Source: Megalonaias nervosa (lineage: Eukaryota > Mollusca > Bivalvia > Unionida > Unionidae). Taken from it: DNA of 64,000 nt. The stretch spans positions 1-64,000 of the forward strand of contig JAECUM010003650.1 in assembly GCA_016617855.1 (NCBI GenBank), written 5' to 3'. Below are positions 37,039 through 46,300 of the stretch, one piece after another. The translations under genes were made by a program, and so were the position numbers. Every line of letters begins with the position of its first letter. The stretch's first letter is position 1. The notes below the pieces were generated by a model that was given only the letters and a program-made list of their open reading frames with translations, searched no databases and was not told the DNA's origin.

Positions 37039-37713
37039 CTAGAGAAATTCATCAATACAACAACGAAACATTTTTGCTGGATCACGCTCTAGTTTATCAA
37101 ATAAAAATAAATTGTATTTGTCTTTGGTTGCTCTGTGATATAATTCAATAAACTTATCTTTTGTTACATCATCGCATTGCTCGTTTGCAATATTTCTCAC
37201 ATCAACATTATCGAGTCCAGGGAATAATATAAAACATCCCGTATTTCGCCGAATAAATCTGTCGACGTTATAGAACACCTGCGCAAGATAAACTGAATTA
37301 CACTTTTTGTTACGCAACAACGAAAAATAAGACATAATCTTATTCATCTCCTCATTGTTTAGCCGGATATCGTCAAATACAATTATTTTATGTTCGGACG
37401 ATTCAAGTGCGTTTACTGGAATCAAATCTTCCGGTTGCTTGATCATAAATATATCTTCACCAGTATCAAGCTCATCGCGAAGTGTATCGTTGTACTCGCT
37501 CAATAGCTCATATGTCGCCTGCTGCGGATTAATTGTGTAGATGTATACACGATCGTAGTTAAAGGTGTCGTTGAGTAAAAGGTTCAACAACAGATTTGTT
37601 TTACCAGATCCTGTACAGCCAACAATAAGATAATGACAATCTGGAAATTCGTTGTTGTGTTTATGCTTGATTAATCGTTCGGTATCAAAATTTAATATCG
37701 TTGACTTTGCCAT
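37039..37713 (-). CDS. A32-like DNA packaging ATPase of element A
   Basis: Intact frame of 224 codons. FtsK/HerA-type packaging motor that would load the genome into capsids. P-loop GCTGSGKTN (residues about 32-40), Walker B KIIVFDDI (about 107-114), then LLRNKKCNSVYLAQVF, the sensor region. Closely similar to the element B copy along its length. The start is fixed by an ATG that is 38 nt from the divergent fibre ATG. It is the best preserved large gene of element A. Confidence 0.9.
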   Translation of the reverse strand: MAKSTILNFDTERLIKHKHNNEFPDCHYLIVGCTGSGKTNLLLNLLLNDTFNYDRVYIYTINPQQATYELLSEYNDTLRDELDTGEDIFMIKQPEDLIPVNALESSEHKIIVFDDIRLNNEEMNKIMSYFSLLRNKKCNSVYLAQVFYNVDRFIRRNTGCFILFPGLDNVDVRNIANEQCDDVTKDKFIELYHRATKDKYNLFLFDKLERDPAKMFRCCIDEFL

Positions 37714-37751
37714 TGTTGTTATATAATTTTATGTTATATATTTTATACAAT
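37714..37751. promoter_or_regulatory. Divergent promoter between ATPase and fibre genes (element A)
   Basis: 38-bp AT-only-like spacer containing TTATATAATTTTATGTTATA and TATTTTATAC, TATA-like in both directions. The homologous spacer in element B is at 59584-59618. Such a short gap implies transcription start sites at or inside the flanking genes, or leader-less messages. Confidence 0.4.
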
Positions 37752-38607
37752 ATGAGTTATTGCCCAAAATTTTGAACAACACTCAGGGGATCTATTTCCG
37801 CTGACGAACCAACAATAACTGATACGTCAGCTTTTGTCAAGAAAACCGGTGATACAATGACAGGCGATTTATTGATGTCAAATCAACGAGTACCTGGTTT
37901 AGAAGTAGATTATCCACCACCAAAGGTTGATCTTACTCAAGCGTTAAGTTGCTCACAACTAAAAACGATCGACGATAACAAACTATCATTGATAGGAGGA
38001 ACGTTAAACGGTGACTTAAATATGTCAGGAGAACAAATCATAAATTTGGAGACCGCATATCCAGCAGCAAATTTAAATCAAACCCAAGCGGTAAGTTATT
38101 TACAGTTGAAGTATGTGGATAACAACAAGCTTGATACAGCTGGTGGAACGGTTACCGGTAATATTAATATGTCAGGTAGATGAATTATTGGGTTTTAAAC
38201 CACATATTCACCAGCAAATGTTGATAATACACAAACTGTGAGTTATGCTCCACTAAAATATGTTGACATTAGGAGGCTTAATAAGGTCACGACACAATGA
38301 CTGGTAACCTGATAATGAGCAACAACACAAAAATAACTGGATTACCGAAAACGTCACCTCCAGTTGATGATACTGATGCTATTAGTTATGCTCAGTTAAC
38401 AGGAGCACTCGCCCCGTATTTTAAACAATCCGTTGGACCAATGTCAGGCAACATAAATATGACAAACAACAAAATAACAACAACATATGTTCCAGTTAAC
38501 CCTAATGATCTGACAAAGAATGCGTATGTTGATAATCTATCAAGTGTAAAACGAACCAAAAACAATGTTGGTATATTCCAACACTTTTTAAAGCATCTGA
38601 TATCCGA
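37752..38607 (+). pseudogene. Fibre/tail-like repeat protein of element A, 3'-truncated
   Basis: ATG at 37752 with an in-frame TGA at codon 8, then tandem units of about 45 residues of the form GGTLNGDLNMSGEQIINLE followed by ANLNQTQAVSYLQLKYVDNN. One frame change is near 38180-38290. The last shared residues with element B are SVKRTKNNVG and the following few codons. At about 38607 the sequence passes directly into the integrase gene of element C. Such GGT-x-TGxLNM repeats form trimeric beta-rich shafts in phage and viral fibres. The receptor-binding-like C-terminus present in element B is missing here. Confidence 0.75.
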
Positions 38608-39081
38608 ATTGTCGGGAGTCACTTCTTGTGGGGCACGTCCGATTCTTCGATGGTAAGATTGGTTGTACGCTTGGACGAGGTGCGGTAAGACGTCGATGTA
38701 CTTGAGAGTGTGTTGATGCGTAAAATATTTCCACGTGCGTTCTTTCAAGGTGCGTTGAAAACGTTCCACGATGCTGGCTTTGGTTTCGGGATTCTCGGTG
38801 GTGAAAAAATGAATGTCACGTTTCTTCAATTCTTTTTGGATAGCTTGGTTCAGAAATTCGGTGCCTTTGTCGGTCTGCCATCGAAGAGGGTGACGACCAC
38901 TTTGTTTCGACACCAGTTTGAGGGCTCGCACTAACTCACTGCTCGATTTGGAAGTCAATGGCACGACCGATGCGAATTTGGAAAAGACGTCGATGACACA
39001 AAACAAATATTTGTAACCAAGATTGTAGGTGGCTAAATGATGGGATGGATCGTAGTAAATGCTGGCTAACACCTTCTCCAT
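38608..39081 (-). pseudogene. int: Integrase of element C, internally deleted and 3'-truncated
   Basis: Starts ATG at 39081 with MEKVLASIYYDPSH, then jumps to HLATYNLGYKYLFCVIDVFS. The zinc module and the first catalytic Asp expected between these are absent, which suggests an in-frame deletion. The second Asp (WQTDKGTEFLNQ, near 38870) and the Glu (SIVERFQRTLKERT, near 38770) are present. The frame reaches RAPQEVTPDN at 38608 and then runs into antisense of the element A fibre, so the C-terminal DNA-binding tail is lost. Cannot be active. Confidence 0.8.
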
Positions 39082-39084
39082 GTT

Positions 39085-39759
39085 TTAATAAGTGATCCAC
39101 TCTTCGCTGATGGTACTCTGAAGTGGTTTAGAAACGGCTTTACGTGTCCGATGTGCCACGGGTGTAAACGTTGAAGGTAGTTTTGGTGGTAGTGGCGTTG
39201 GTGGTGGTGGTGGTAATGGAATGGCTTTGGTCTTCTTTTTCTTCACTTCTGGTTTCCCTTCTTTCTTTTTCACTTCTGTCGAAGGAGGAGTGGACATCAT
39301 CTTTTTAAGCCAACCAATTCTGGGTGTAGAGGAAGGGGGCAACAAAGACGCTGCAATCTTACTTGGGATGGGAGCTGCTGACGGTGTTTGAAAGACTTCT
39401 CTTGCCTCTTCTTCCTCAGGCATACGTGGGGCTGCCTCTGTCTTGAACGCTGGGGGTGGTAATGGTGGTGTTGGTGAACTTTTCATCAAGGTCTTAAAAT
39501 CTTTCAGAGTGGGTTGAGCTGTTTCGTCTAAAGCTTTCTGGTGAAAGAGTTGCAGTCGTTTCAACAACTGACCGTACCTTTGCGATTTTTCCGTTTCTGA
39601 CAAATCGCTGCGATCCATGAACGATTGCAACTCGTGTTGTAACTGGGACATCTCGGTCAAATGAGGATTGGGAGGTAAATGTGGGGTCCGTTGTTCTTGC
39701 CAACGATGGTATTCCATCCATCGTTTGTAAGGGCCTAAGGCCAGTTTTCGTCCTTCCAT
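39085..39759 (-). CDS. Proline-rich Polinton-type protein upstream of integrase
   Basis: Intact frame of 224 codons. Head MEGRKLALGPYKRWMEYHRW, then a helical segment with LQSFMDRSDLSETEKSQRYG and LLKRLQLFHQ (about 40-75), a long Pro/Ser/Lys-rich linker with PPPPPTPLPP, and a basic end TRKAVSKPLQSTISEEWITY. A protein with this layout (L-x-P start, ExxxRYxxxLxR helix, R-x-R...KP...W tail) commonly precedes integrase in Polintons and adintoviruses. Function is not known. The stop overlaps the integrase start by a few bases. A GATAAAAG element lies 50 nt upstream. Confidence 0.6.
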   Translation of the reverse strand: MEGRKLALGPYKRWMEYHRWQEQRTPHLPPNPHLTEMSQLQHELQSFMDRSDLSETEKSQRYGQLLKRLQLFHQKALDETAQPTLKDFKTLMKSSPTPPLPPPAFKTEAAPRMPEEEEAREVFQTPSAAPIPSKIAASLLPPSSTPRIGWLKKMMSTPPSTEVKKKEGKPEVKKKKTKAIPLPPPPPTPLPPKLPSTFTPVAHRTRKAVSKPLQSTISEEWITY

Positions 39760-39806
39760 CGGATTTGAAGGGTCACGTCTGAGATCTTTTGTTTCCAGTG
39801 TCCTCC

Positions 39807-39813
39807 TTTTATC
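39807..39813 (-). promoter_or_regulatory. GATAAAA late-type promoter element 4
   Basis: Minus-strand GATAAAAGGAGGACACTGG lies about 50 nt upstream of the ATG at 39759. It matches similarly placed elements at 40330, 40597 and 40889. Confidence 0.45.
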
Positions 39814-40252
39814 TTCTTTGACCTTTTTCTTTCTGACCTATCCCTTGTAAAGCAGCTCCCGCCATGAGTCCTGTGATCATGGTGACCAATGTAGCATTTA
39901 GTATGGGTGCTAACAACAGGTGCACAAATCCTCCGCGTTGTACCAACAACTTTTTCTTTTGACGAATGGGTATTTTCTTTTGGACCATTTGGCGAAGAAC
40001 CTGTCGATGCTTGGCTAAGCATTTTTTCTGATGTGGAGACAAAGATATCGTTCCTTTCAAGACATTCAGACAACATTCGCACACGGTATCGACGACGTCT
40101 TTAGAGGCAGTTTGAATCATTTGTTTTCGCATGGGTGGAGGGGCTTTGGACAGGACGGACAACATGTCCCAATGTTTGGCTAAACGAGGAGGCAGTCCAT
40201 TCGTTTTCTTTCCTTTGGAGGCAGAAAAAGGGTGTCTTTTGTGGGGTGACAT
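39809..40252 (-). CDS. GGF-motif small capsid/core protein of element C
   Basis: ATG at 40252 (MSPHKRHPFSASKG); 147 residues. Order: basic head, LSKAPPPMRKQMIQTASKDV, VCECCLNVLKGTISLSPHQK, LAKHRQVLRQMV, KKLLVQRGGFVHLLLAPILN, hydrophobic end. This is a widespread adintovirus/Polinton small protein compared with adenovirus core/minor proteins. RGGF may be an adenain-type cleavage site (inference). An upstream GATAAAA element supports its own transcript. Confidence 0.7.
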   Translation of the reverse strand: MSPHKRHPFSASKGKKTNGLPPRLAKHWDMLSVLSKAPPPMRKQMIQTASKDVVDTVCECCLNVLKGTISLSPHQKKCLAKHRQVLRQMVQKKIPIRQKKKLLVQRGGFVHLLLAPILNATLVTMITGLMAGAALQGIGQKEKGQRR

Positions 40253-40329
40253 CTTTGTTTGTTGGTTGGTTAGTTGTGTTCTGGACAAACACCAAAAATA
40301 CACTAACGTTGATGACTTGACACACGGCG

Positions 40330-40336
40330 TTTTATC
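40330..40336 (-). promoter_or_regulatory. GATAAAA late-type promoter element 3
   Basis: Minus-strand GGATAAAACGCCG is followed about 30 nt later by GTTAGTGTATTTTTGGTG, an initiator-like block similar to those of the two mu-like genes. It precedes the gene starting at 40252. Confidence 0.5.
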
Positions 40337-40348
40337 CTTTTTTGGGGA

Positions 40349-40549
40349 CTATCGCTTCGTCATAAAGGTGACGATGTGTTTTCCAAAATTGCCAAAGAAT
40401 CCTCCTCTTTGGTGACTCCTCGTTTTCTTTGGACGAGTGTGTCTTTTTCTGGGGTGACGTCGATGTTTGGCTATGCCTTTTATTTTTGGATGACGAGACT
40501 GTCTTTTTCTTTTACCTTTCTGGACAGGAGACCAACGATGAGGGGGCAT
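40349..40549 (-). CDS. Mu-like basic protein, copy 2
   Basis: Intact frame of 66 residues. Extremely basic (KGKRKRQSRHPKIKG, KHRRHPRKRHTRPKKTRS), then QRGGFFGNFGKH. The composition and RGGF end recall adenovirus mu/pX core peptides that condense DNA. Paralogous to the gene immediately upstream. A GATAAAA element lies 50 nt upstream. Confidence 0.65.
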   Translation of the reverse strand: MPPHRWSPVQKGKRKRQSRHPKIKGIAKHRRHPRKRHTRPKKTRSHQRGGFFGNFGKHIVTFMTKR

Positions 40550-40596
40550 CTATTGATACACAAAATATACTGACATCAATGGCTCAACATACGTCC

Positions 40597-40603
40597 TTTT
40601 ATC
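40597..40603 (-). promoter_or_regulatory. GATAAAA late-type promoter element 2
   Basis: Minus-strand ATGATAAAAGGACG followed about 30 nt later by GTCAGTATATTTTGTG. The same block arrangement precedes mu-like copy 1. Confidence 0.5.
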
Positions 40604-40631
40604 ATTTTTTTAGGGTAGAATTTTGTAAAAT

Positions 40632-40835
40632 CTATCTCTTCGAGAAGTATTTAGCATATCCTCCCCTTTGGTTGCTCCTTGTTTTCTTTGGATGAGTGTG
40701 TCTCTTCTGGGGGTGACGTCGATGTTTGGCTAAGTGTTTGTTTGCATGACGTGACTGTCGTTTTCGTTTTCCTTCACCTTTTTGGACAGAAGAAGGACGA
40801 CGATGGTAACGGTGTGTACTTCTTGGAGGGGAGAT
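40632..40835 (-). pseudogene. Mu-like basic protein, copy 1 (start codon lost)
   Basis: 68-codon frame beginning at an ATC where copy 2 has ATG (context AAAGATCTCC against ATAGATGCCC). It contains VQKGEGKRKRQSRHANK, AKHRRHPQKRHTHPKKTRS and QRGGYAKYFSKR. Tandem duplicate of the downstream gene with the promoter block. A single base change at the start probably silences it. Confidence 0.6.
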
Positions 40836-40888
40836 CTTTGGGCGTTCAGCAGCACAAAAACACTGATCCTTATTGTTTGCCTCAGGTC

Positions 40889-40897
40889 TTTTTTATA
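40889..40897 (-). promoter_or_regulatory. TATAAAAAA late-type promoter element 1
   Basis: Minus-strand AGTATAAAAAAGACC followed about 30 nt later by ATCAGTGTTTTTGTG, ahead of mu-like copy 1. Overlaps the stop of the upstream basic protein. Confidence 0.55.
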
Positions 40898-41647
40898 CTG
40901 GAATGCGTCGCCACTGATTGTCTTTACGTCGTATCGTCTTGATGACAGGCAACACACGTCGTGGAGGAGTTCGCAACGAACTAAATCGGGACAGTTCTTG
41001 CTTTGACAAATCCAGCAAACTCTGTAACACGCCCGATCTTTCTTGGAATTTAATTTTAGAGGCAGATAGTTTGTGAGCAGCGGCCACAGCCGCTAAAGAG
41101 GAAGAAGGTGTCACCACTGGAGGTCTTGGCTTGCGAATGTAAGGTTGCGTCCTGGCGTCAGTGCCTCTCCTGCGAATAGAAGCTCTTTTCTGTGGACTTT
41201 TCTTTTTCTTTTTCTGTGGCTGTGACCTGGTCTTGACACCCAGTAGCTCTTTTTCTTTTTCTTCTGGGTACGTCGGGGAGTGGCTTTTTTCTTGGGAACA
41301 ACTTTGGAAGCATTGGGATCCCATTTTAAGAGGGAACGAATGATAACACCTCCTAGAGAACCGCTTCCTCCAGGTTTCAAAATGATTTGCTTTTTGGTTT
41401 AAGTGTCAATGCGAGGATCGGCCAGTTGGGTCAAGGCTACTTTGTTTCTGTCAAAGAAACGTTTGGTTTGATGTGGAATCTGAATGATGCCTTGCAGTAA
41501 TTGACGTGCTGTCACCGTAAACCATCGTAAAACTTCTTTGAGACTGACTTCTAAGGCACGAGCACGTATTTGTGGATTTTTTTCACGACTGATACCGTAC
41601 AAAGCACGAAACAATTTGACGGGAAAATGAGACTGAAGGGTCATCAT
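40893..41647 (-). pseudogene. Basic core-type protein of element C with one stop and one frameshift
   Basis: ATG pair at 41647/41644 (MMTLQSHFPV). N-terminal part has ALEVSLKEVLRWFTVTARQL and FFDRNKVALTQLADPRIDT, then a TAA at 41399-41401, and the same frame continues KKQIILKPGGSGSLGGVIIR. This end matches the K-K-x-x-L-x-x-GG pattern of the gene at 39809-40252, so the two are probably paralogues. A lysine-rich segment follows and, after a frame change near 41240, a part with KRASIRRRGTDARTQPYIRK and LQSLLDLSKQELSRFSSLRT to 40893. Could be two genes, a GG protein and a pVII-like core protein. Confidence 0.5.
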
Positions 41648-41684
41648 GCTGACGATGTGTGAGACAGAGTCAAAGTGACCGAGG

Positions 41685-41692
41685 TTTTTATA
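41685..41692 (-). promoter_or_regulatory. TATA box for the basic core-type gene
   Basis: Minus-strand CTATAAAAACC lies 38 nt upstream of the ATG pair at 41647. Confidence 0.6.
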
Positions 41693-41722
41693 GACTTTTT
41701 GTTTGGGTGAATGTGGTTGTGG

Positions 41723-42439
41723 TTAAGTCGACGACGGGGATATGTACACGACAGGCCCTCCGTCTTGGCGCCAGTGGTGAAACAGATGGGTACGAAATCG
41801 CAAATAATCGGGAGTGGTGGGTTTGAAATCCACGAGTAAATAAGCGTGTGGGGTTTGAGTGGCATTGTCGTACGCATGAGTCAGCCAATGCTTTCCTAAC
41901 TGTTTGGCTAAGACTTGCACTTGCGATTTATCTCTAGGGCTTTTAAACAAGACCACATATTGAGCATTGAGACTGATGGTGCGATGGGCTTTACTTTGTT
42001 GAAACAAATATTGGGTGACGTAAATGACACTGGCATTATGATGATGCCCTTTGCGCGTAAACCACAGTTTAATTTCTTCTTCGTCTTCTCCTAACATGTC
42101 GTCAAAGATGACCAAATGGGTTTGACTAGGGTCAGACACGATCCCGTCGTCTTAGCCAGGAATGCCTTCCACAAACACGATGGAATCGCCTTGACTTTCT
42201 CGAAGAAGGCTGTACGCCAAATGCCAATCTTTGTAACACCACATGATGCGTTGAGGGGGACGATCGATCAAATGATGTTTATGGTTGACAAATTCGGTTT
42301 TGCCTGAACCGCTAGGTCCGGCAATGAGCATGTTAAAGGGATGGCGAAGATACAAGGTCTCCGAACTAGCACGATCTACGTGTTCGTCAATCACTTTGAA
42401 AGTGGAGGAAGAGGGAGCCGAGACAGTAGAGGTAGCCAT
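41723..42439 (-). pseudogene. Packaging ATPase of element C (one in-frame stop)
   Basis: 239-codon frame interrupted only by a TAA near 42154 (after FVEGIPG). HerA/FtsK-type motor: P-loop AGPSGSGKTEFV (about residues 38-49), IMWCYKDWHLAYSL, Walker B HLVIFDDML (near 42110), then ASVIYVTQYLFQQ and AHRTISLNAQYVVLFKSPRD, signatures of the adintovirus packaging ATPase. It differs strongly from the A/B type. Start fixed by an ATG 58 nt after a good TATA box. Confidence 0.85.
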
Positions 42440-42496
42440 AATAGTAGTAGTGCAAGGAAAATGTCAGCTTTGATAGGAAGACAGACAAGACAAGAG

Positions 42497-42504
42497 TTTT
42501 TATA
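42497..42504 (-). promoter_or_regulatory. TATA box for the element C ATPase
   Basis: Minus-strand AGTATAAAAACTC, 58 nt upstream of the ATG at 42439. Confidence 0.65.
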
Positions 42505-42653
42505 CTTTTTTCAGGACACGTTTATTGTCATCTTTAAAAGTGAACAACACAAAAGACAAAAATACATAAAAACCAAATGGCTAAGTACATGAATAAAAGA
42601 CCCATCGAAATGATCAATGTCTCTACAAAAAGTCTCTACACTAGTTGGTACAG

Positions 42654-43269
42654 TCACACAGGGGTCCTCCCGGAATGGCCTTTCGGGGATGTTAATGACG
42701 GTCCTGTCTGTCCTGAAGGGAGTGGTTCTTCTTCTTCTGGTACTGTCACTAACATAGGTTTAAAAGTTACTTTTTTTACGGAACGTTTAAGTTGTTTAGG
42801 ATTACAAATCTTTTGCATAGTGTGCCATTTCTTTAGTCCAAGCCTCGAAACCCCAACTTTTCCAGTCACGTATATCTTTCCAGTGAGGGTGTTAAGTCAC
42901 AAGCTACACACACATCGTCGTACACATCTTCAGCACCTAAAAGTTCACGAATCTTTCTTTCCCGCAGAGGTAGAGAAGTATCGAGATGAAATCGTAAAGC
43001 TTTGAGCAGAATGAATCTCTCGTGTGCATTTAAAGGGACCGCTTTCATGCCTTTTGGAATGGTATGTACTGTTCGTAAAGAGTCCACAAAGAATCAGCTC
43101 GTAAACGAAATCCCAGAAAGGAAGTCACTAAGACACACAATACACGTCGACCCCAATTCAATGGACACAGTTCTCGTAATAGGAGTCGGTAATCCACCAC
43201 TGTTTGAATAGTGTCATTGATTTCCTTCCACGGAATCTGTACTATCACGAATGATAAAGATCGTGACAT
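42654..43269 (-). pseudogene. Unrecognised gene between PolB and ATPase (two frameshifts)
   Basis: ATG at 43269 (MSRSLSFVIVQIPWKEINDT), frame changes near 43060 and 42870, stop at 42654. About 205 residues in total. Middle part LNAHERFILLKALRFHLDTS and VYDDVCVACDLTPSLE; the end is Pro/Glu-rich (VTVPEEEEPLPSG). No family recognised. A TATA-like TATAAAAA at 43279-43286 is only 10 nt from this ATG, so either the true start is further in or the TATA serves another start. Confidence 0.45.
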
Positions 43270-43278
43270 AGTAGTTTG

Positions 43279-43286
43279 TTTTTATA
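43279..43286 (-). promoter_or_regulatory. TATA-like box downstream of PolB
   Basis: Minus-strand GGTATAAAAAC. Its position 10 nt before the next ATG is too close for that codon to be on the message unless initiation is unusual. Confidence 0.45.
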
Positions 43287-43302
43287 CCTCTTTTCTCTTA
43301 CC

Positions 43303-46300
43303 TCAAACACTTCTCCTAGAGCGAAAGTAATGAACGTAGTAAGTAATTTCTGACCACTGCCATTCCAGGAAACGGTCAAGAATGTCAATAAAATCTTCAA
43401 ATGTAAATGGTCTAAAGCGGAATATTTGGAAGAAAACACCCTTGATCCAGAGAAATCGGACTTGTTTGTTGACTTTTGTCAATTTCCTCTTGTGAATTTC
43501 TCGACACAAAAGTTCTACAGTCACTAATTGAGATTTGGCTCTGGCAAGTCCCTGCCAAATGTCTTTGTAGATCTTCTCTTGCAATTCGTTTTGTAATCTT
43601 TGAATATTATTTTTTAAATCGGGTTTAAATACTTGTTTAGATGTTGTCCAATGTTTGACTCCTAGCTCGTCCGTCCAGGCTCCTAAACGGTCTCCTTCGA
43701 TGTTAGGGTGAGGTTCACCCAGGCGATCGATGTAAATGCAACTGTCCGTGTCAAAATACAGCACACGATCTCCTAATAGTTCTAAAGCTTCGTACAGTGT
43801 TAAGCTAGCATGGGCTGTCACGTAAGCCGCAATGATGACATTTCCAAACTCGTCGGATTCTACAAAATCTAGTTCTTCTTCGCAACTGACTAAGATCAAG
43901 TCCTCACGAAGGAGGTCCACGTGTTTCGTGTATTTGGTTTTGTCGTGAATCATTTGGAAGTAGCGAGAAGTTTCTGCCAAATACTCCATCTTGGGTAAAC
44001 ACGGTCGTTGTGCCATTTGACCCCACAAGGAATTTAACATCACTTTGGCAAAGGATCTCCTTCCTTCGTTTTCCTCGATGTAGTCTAAAGTGATGCCTTC
44101 CTGCTCCCAGTATTTCTCTTTGAATTTCTTTTGGTCTTCGGGAGTCTCGCACCAGGAAGGATAGCCGCTAGCTTCTTGTTTCAGTTTCAAAAAGGCATTC
44201 ACTTAGTCTGCAAAAATGCCTTTTTGAGTCTCGTCGCCCTTGTGGTATTTTTCTGTCTTGGGAAAGTGGTAAATTTCGTACACTTCTAACAGTTGGTATC
44301 CCAAGTTCAGAGCTTTAAACAATTCCACGCTAACCCATGTTCCCGTCAAGGCAAGTTCTTCTTGAGTGTGCTGACAAGGTCGGTCGGTCTTGGTTGCACG
44401 TTTCGGCACAAGTACGGCACAAGGGAAACATCAGTTTTCCTTGGCAATGGTGAGGCAAAACGGGATGGTACAGGGACGTGGGAGGCAAGACTTTGCACTT
44501 GATCAATCCTTCGTATTGGCGAATGTTGTCCACGTCGATGTGTTCCGTCAGCAATTGCGGGTGCGCTGCGGGAAAGTGACAATATTTGCACACGTACGGA
44601 TACAGAGAACACACGTCAAAGTATTTGATTTCTTCTCCTTTCTCCTCGTCGGCTTGGTACAGCAAACAGGTGGCATTCGTCCGTCCTCCGTACAAACTGT
44701 CTCTTGGGTTCAGTGGGTCCAACAGCTTGTAACTTTGGACGATATGTTTAAACTCAGGATCTGTTTTCAATCGCTGATCGTACTCGTGTTCCCACATTTC
44801 TACCACTTGGTATCCTTGCTCTTCTAACTTCAGGCGACGTTGACAAGTGACCTGGTACAAGTCTTCCATGGTCCATTGTAAAAACTGATTTGTCGTGTTA
44901 CGTTGAGGGTAGCAGATGGGACATCCGTGAAATAAGCACCCATTAAACTCGTACATGATCTGGGGGTTTTCTAAGTCCCAACCATCCACCGAATACCTTC
45001 CGATGATTATTTCGCCTCCTCCGTTGCGATCATGTTGGATCCATTTGCCTTCCTTGTCGTACAAGTAATGTAACCAGCGTAGGGCTTTGAGCAATTATTG
45101 ACGTTTGACAAAGTTCGTCGTTTGAGGGCTTATGACAGCAAGAGTGTTTTCTGGCATGAATCGTTGGCGGTACACTAAGGAACACGCTTTGGCAATGGTG
45201 CAAGCTTCTTTCAAAGGATCGATCCCTCCGTGTTCCATGAACAGTTCTCGAAATTTTCCACAGCAACGCCGTAAAATGTCCACGTCGGAACGACAATATT
45301 TTAACATTTCTTCCTGAAAGGCGAAAGAGTCCGAGGCGTGAGTCTGGTACCGAGCGTAGGAAGCTTCTCGTTGTTCGGTACGCATGTTGTCGGGGTCGTA
45401 GTAGTGAGCCTCAGGCAAATGGGGTAGAACGGCATGTTGATTGGCTTCTGTATTGAAAAAGTGTGGAAAATAGCCTTTGGCCATTTCTGTCATTCCAAAT
45501 GTTTTAGGCATACGACTCAAAGGCATGGCCAAGTAACTCATCGAATCTTTAAACTGCACTTGTCCCACTCGCATGGAAATGATTTTAGCTTCGTTCAAAG
45601 TCACTTTCGGACGTTCGGTACTTTGTTCCGTATAGTTTCTGAGAAGAAATTGTCCATCGTACCCCGAGAAATTGTGAGCCATCACCGTGGCATGGCGATG
45701 ACAATCTCCGTAACGTTCGATGTCTTCTTGGCTCCACGTCTCGTCAATAGGGTCTAAGATCCATTGAGCGAAATCGACCAATGTGTTCGGTCCCCGAAAA
45801 AATTGTTCACGTCCTCCAGGAATCTTGCTGCAGTAAGGGCAATGAGTAAAGATAGGCTCTTGGATACACTTGTCGCACGCTCGGTGAGCCACACAGAAAT
45901 TAGGAATGTGAATGCCAGTCTCTTGCATGCATTAGAAATCGAAAAAGATGAAATTGCCTTTCTTTGGTCATTATCTTCTTCTTCTTCATGTTTTGGAATG
46001 GTATTTTTGAATGTAGCATTGGTGTTCCAAGTCCACGATTTGGTGACAGATGTGACATCGCTTCTTTCCTGAACAGACGTACGCCTTGGCATTGTACGTA
46101 CGTATGCCTTGTCCACAAGTAGGGCACAATCTCAGGAGCTGACAAGCACTTTTCCGCTGTGAACCTTGTGTCTTTAGATGTTGTTAGTAACAGGCAGAGC
46201 TGACAAACGTGCGCTGACACGCAGAACAATGCACTCGCTCTTGTTCTTCGTCTAGACAGGGCCTAGAGGCTAAACATCCCTCACATTTCGATCCACAATG

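Larger units (their letters stand above)
24595..38607 (-). mobile_element. Element A: endogenous Polinton/adintovirus-type element, truncated at its fibre end
   Basis: Contains, in element order on the minus strand from the right, packaging ATPase, coiled-coil protein, penton-like protein, small protein, major capsid protein, small basic protein, protease, PLA2-like protein, integrase, and PolB near the left end, with fibre, HNH gene and a small acidic gene on the plus strand. This is the full Polinton/adintovirus morphogenetic and replication set plus extras. Several genes are open while others have one or a few lesions, so the insertion is not very old. The right end is lost at the junction with element C. 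Confidence 0.85.

Noticed and set aside
44390..44827. Plus-strand 145-codon frame opposite PolB
   Set aside because: It is antisense to conserved polymerase motifs and codon use fits a shadow frame.
45434..46072. Plus-strand frames of 100-107 codons opposite PolB
   Set aside because: Shadow frames of the polymerase exonuclease region.
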